Source: Acidobacteriota bacterium
Lineage (GTDB): Bacteria > Acidobacteriota > Terriglobia > Terriglobales > SCQP01
NCBI GenBank assembly: GCA_021818645.1
Contig: JAKATS010000180.1
Coordinates: 1 to 5,054 of the forward strand
Length of the DNA: 5,054 nt
Reading direction: 5' to 3'
Part shown: positions 4,266 through 5,054 of the stretch, piece by piece
Layout of the letters: each line of letters begins with the position of its first letter
How positions within the stretch are numbered: position 1 is the first letter of the stretch
The notes under the pieces: model-generated
What the model was told of the DNA's origin: nothing
Database searches by the model: none
What the model saw: the letters and a program-made list of their open reading frames with translations, nothing else
Translations under genes and position numbers: made by a program

Positions 4266-5054
4266 ATGGCCATGGCTGACGACCGCACACGCGCCATAGA
4301 CGCCGCGCTCTCGCAAATCGAAAAACAATTCGGCAAAGGCTCGATCATGCGGCTGGGCAGCCACGACTCGATCGGGCCGATCGCCGTGATCTCCACCGGC
4401 TCGCTGGGGCTGGATGCGGCCCTGGGAGTGGGCGGGATGCCGCGGGGGCGGGTGATCGAGATCTTCGGGCCGGAATCGTCGGGCAAGACCACGCTGGCGC
4501 TGCAGGTGGTGGCGGCGGCGCAGAAGCAGGGTGGACTGGCGGCCTTTATTGACGCCGAGCACGCGCTGGACCCGGGGTACGCGCGCAAGCTGGGCGTGAA
4601 CGTGGACGAGCTGCTGGTTTCACAGCCCGATTTCGGCGAACAGGCGCTCGAGATCGCCGAGTCGCTGGTGCGCTCGGGCGCGATTGACGTGCTGGTAGTG
4701 GATTCGGTGGCGGCGCTGGTGCCCAAGGCCGAGCTGGACGGGGAGATGGGCGATTCGCACGTCGGGCTGCAGGCGCGGCTGATGTCGCAGGCGCTGCGCA
4801 AGCTGACCGGGATTGTGTCGAAGTCGCGCACCTGCCTGATCTTCATCAACCAGATCCGGGAAAAAATCGGGGTCATGTTCGGCAACCCGGAGACTACGAC
4901 GGGCGGGCGGGCGCTGAAGTTCTACTCCAGCGTGCGGGTGGATATCCGCCGGATTGCGGCGATCAAAGACGGGGATGCGGTGATGGGCAACCGCACCAGG
5001 GCCAAGGTGGTGAAAAACAAAGTCGCCGCACCGTTCCGGGAGGCCGAGTTCGAC
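4266..5054 (+). CDS. recA: recombinase RecA, 3' end beyond the window
   Basis: RecA forms ATP-dependent filaments on single-stranded DNA, drives strand exchange in recombinational repair and triggers LexA self-cleavage in the SOS response. The first 263 residues are present; complete RecA is usually near 345-360, so the C-terminal domain is missing only because the window ends. Visible are the N-terminal helix ([15 protein letters not shown], 17-31), Walker A GPESSGKT (68-75, K74), catalytic E98 in DAEHALDP, Walker B VLVVDS (142-147), the L1 region [10 protein letters not shown] (158-167) and the L2 region starting NQIREKIG (195-202) with the ATP-sensing Q196, then [17 protein letters not shown] (206-222). 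No intein or frameshift is seen in this part. An ATG two codons later, at 4272, would give [10 protein letters not shown], which also resembles normal RecA N-termini; the choice is open. The gene has its own promoter and candidate operator. Confidence 0.97.
   Translation, partial: MAMADDRTRAIDAALSQIEKQFGKGSIMRLGSHDSIGPIAVISTGSLGLDAALGVGGMPRGRVIEIFGPESSGKTTLALQVVAAAQKQGGLAAFIDAEHALDPGYARKLGVNVDELLVSQPDFGEQALEIAESLVRSGAIDVLVVDSVAALVPKAELDGEMGDSHVGLQARLMSQALRKLTGIVSKSRTCLIFINQIREKIGVMFGNPETTTGGRALKFYSSVRVDIRRIAAIKDGDAVMGNRTRAKVVKNKVAAPFREAEFD

Overview
This is a GC-rich, gene-dense stretch of a bacterial chromosome with every credible gene on the + strand. A CMP-KDO synthetase gene (kdsB) implies a Gram-negative envelope with KDO-containing lipopolysaccharide. 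High GC, mostly weak Shine-Dalgarno sequences and this mix of genes would suit Acidobacteriota or a similar Gram-negative phylum, but that placement is inference; nothing in the window fixes the taxon. I see no mobile elements, tRNA, rRNA or CRISPR.

Layout. (1) 22-909: a long LOG-family nucleotide phosphoribohydrolase-like protein. (2) 962-1714: kdsB. (3) 1755-2615: an NAD-dependent 3-hydroxybutyryl-CoA dehydrogenase (hbd). These three follow each other with gaps of 52 and 40 bases and could be one transcription unit, although their functions (nucleotide metabolism, LPS precursor, acyl-CoA metabolism) do not form one pathway. (4) 2616-2810: a 195-base, less GC-rich gap with several inverted repeats. 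One may be an unusual terminator for hbd and another lies just before the next start codon. (5) 2811-4127: an exported, tryptophan-rich, PQQ-type beta-propeller protein of unknown function with no Shine-Dalgarno sequence. (6) 4128-4265: a 138-base gap holding the recA promoter. (7) 4266 to the window edge: recA, cut off after 263 codons.

Most of the window is housekeeping, and I did not find a convincing new multi-gene system. The best regulatory observation is an 8-bp tandem direct repeat, TTTCGCTA, with an 11-bp period. It fills the spacer between the -35 and -10 boxes of the recA promoter, where an SOS (LexA-type) operator would be expected. Its TTTC-N7-TTTC spacing parallels the alphaproteobacterial LexA site GTTC-N7-GTTC. 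The second-best is the structured leader of the propeller gene, which has mutually exclusive pairings reaching the start-codon region. The propeller protein itself is the only gene without a recognisable role.
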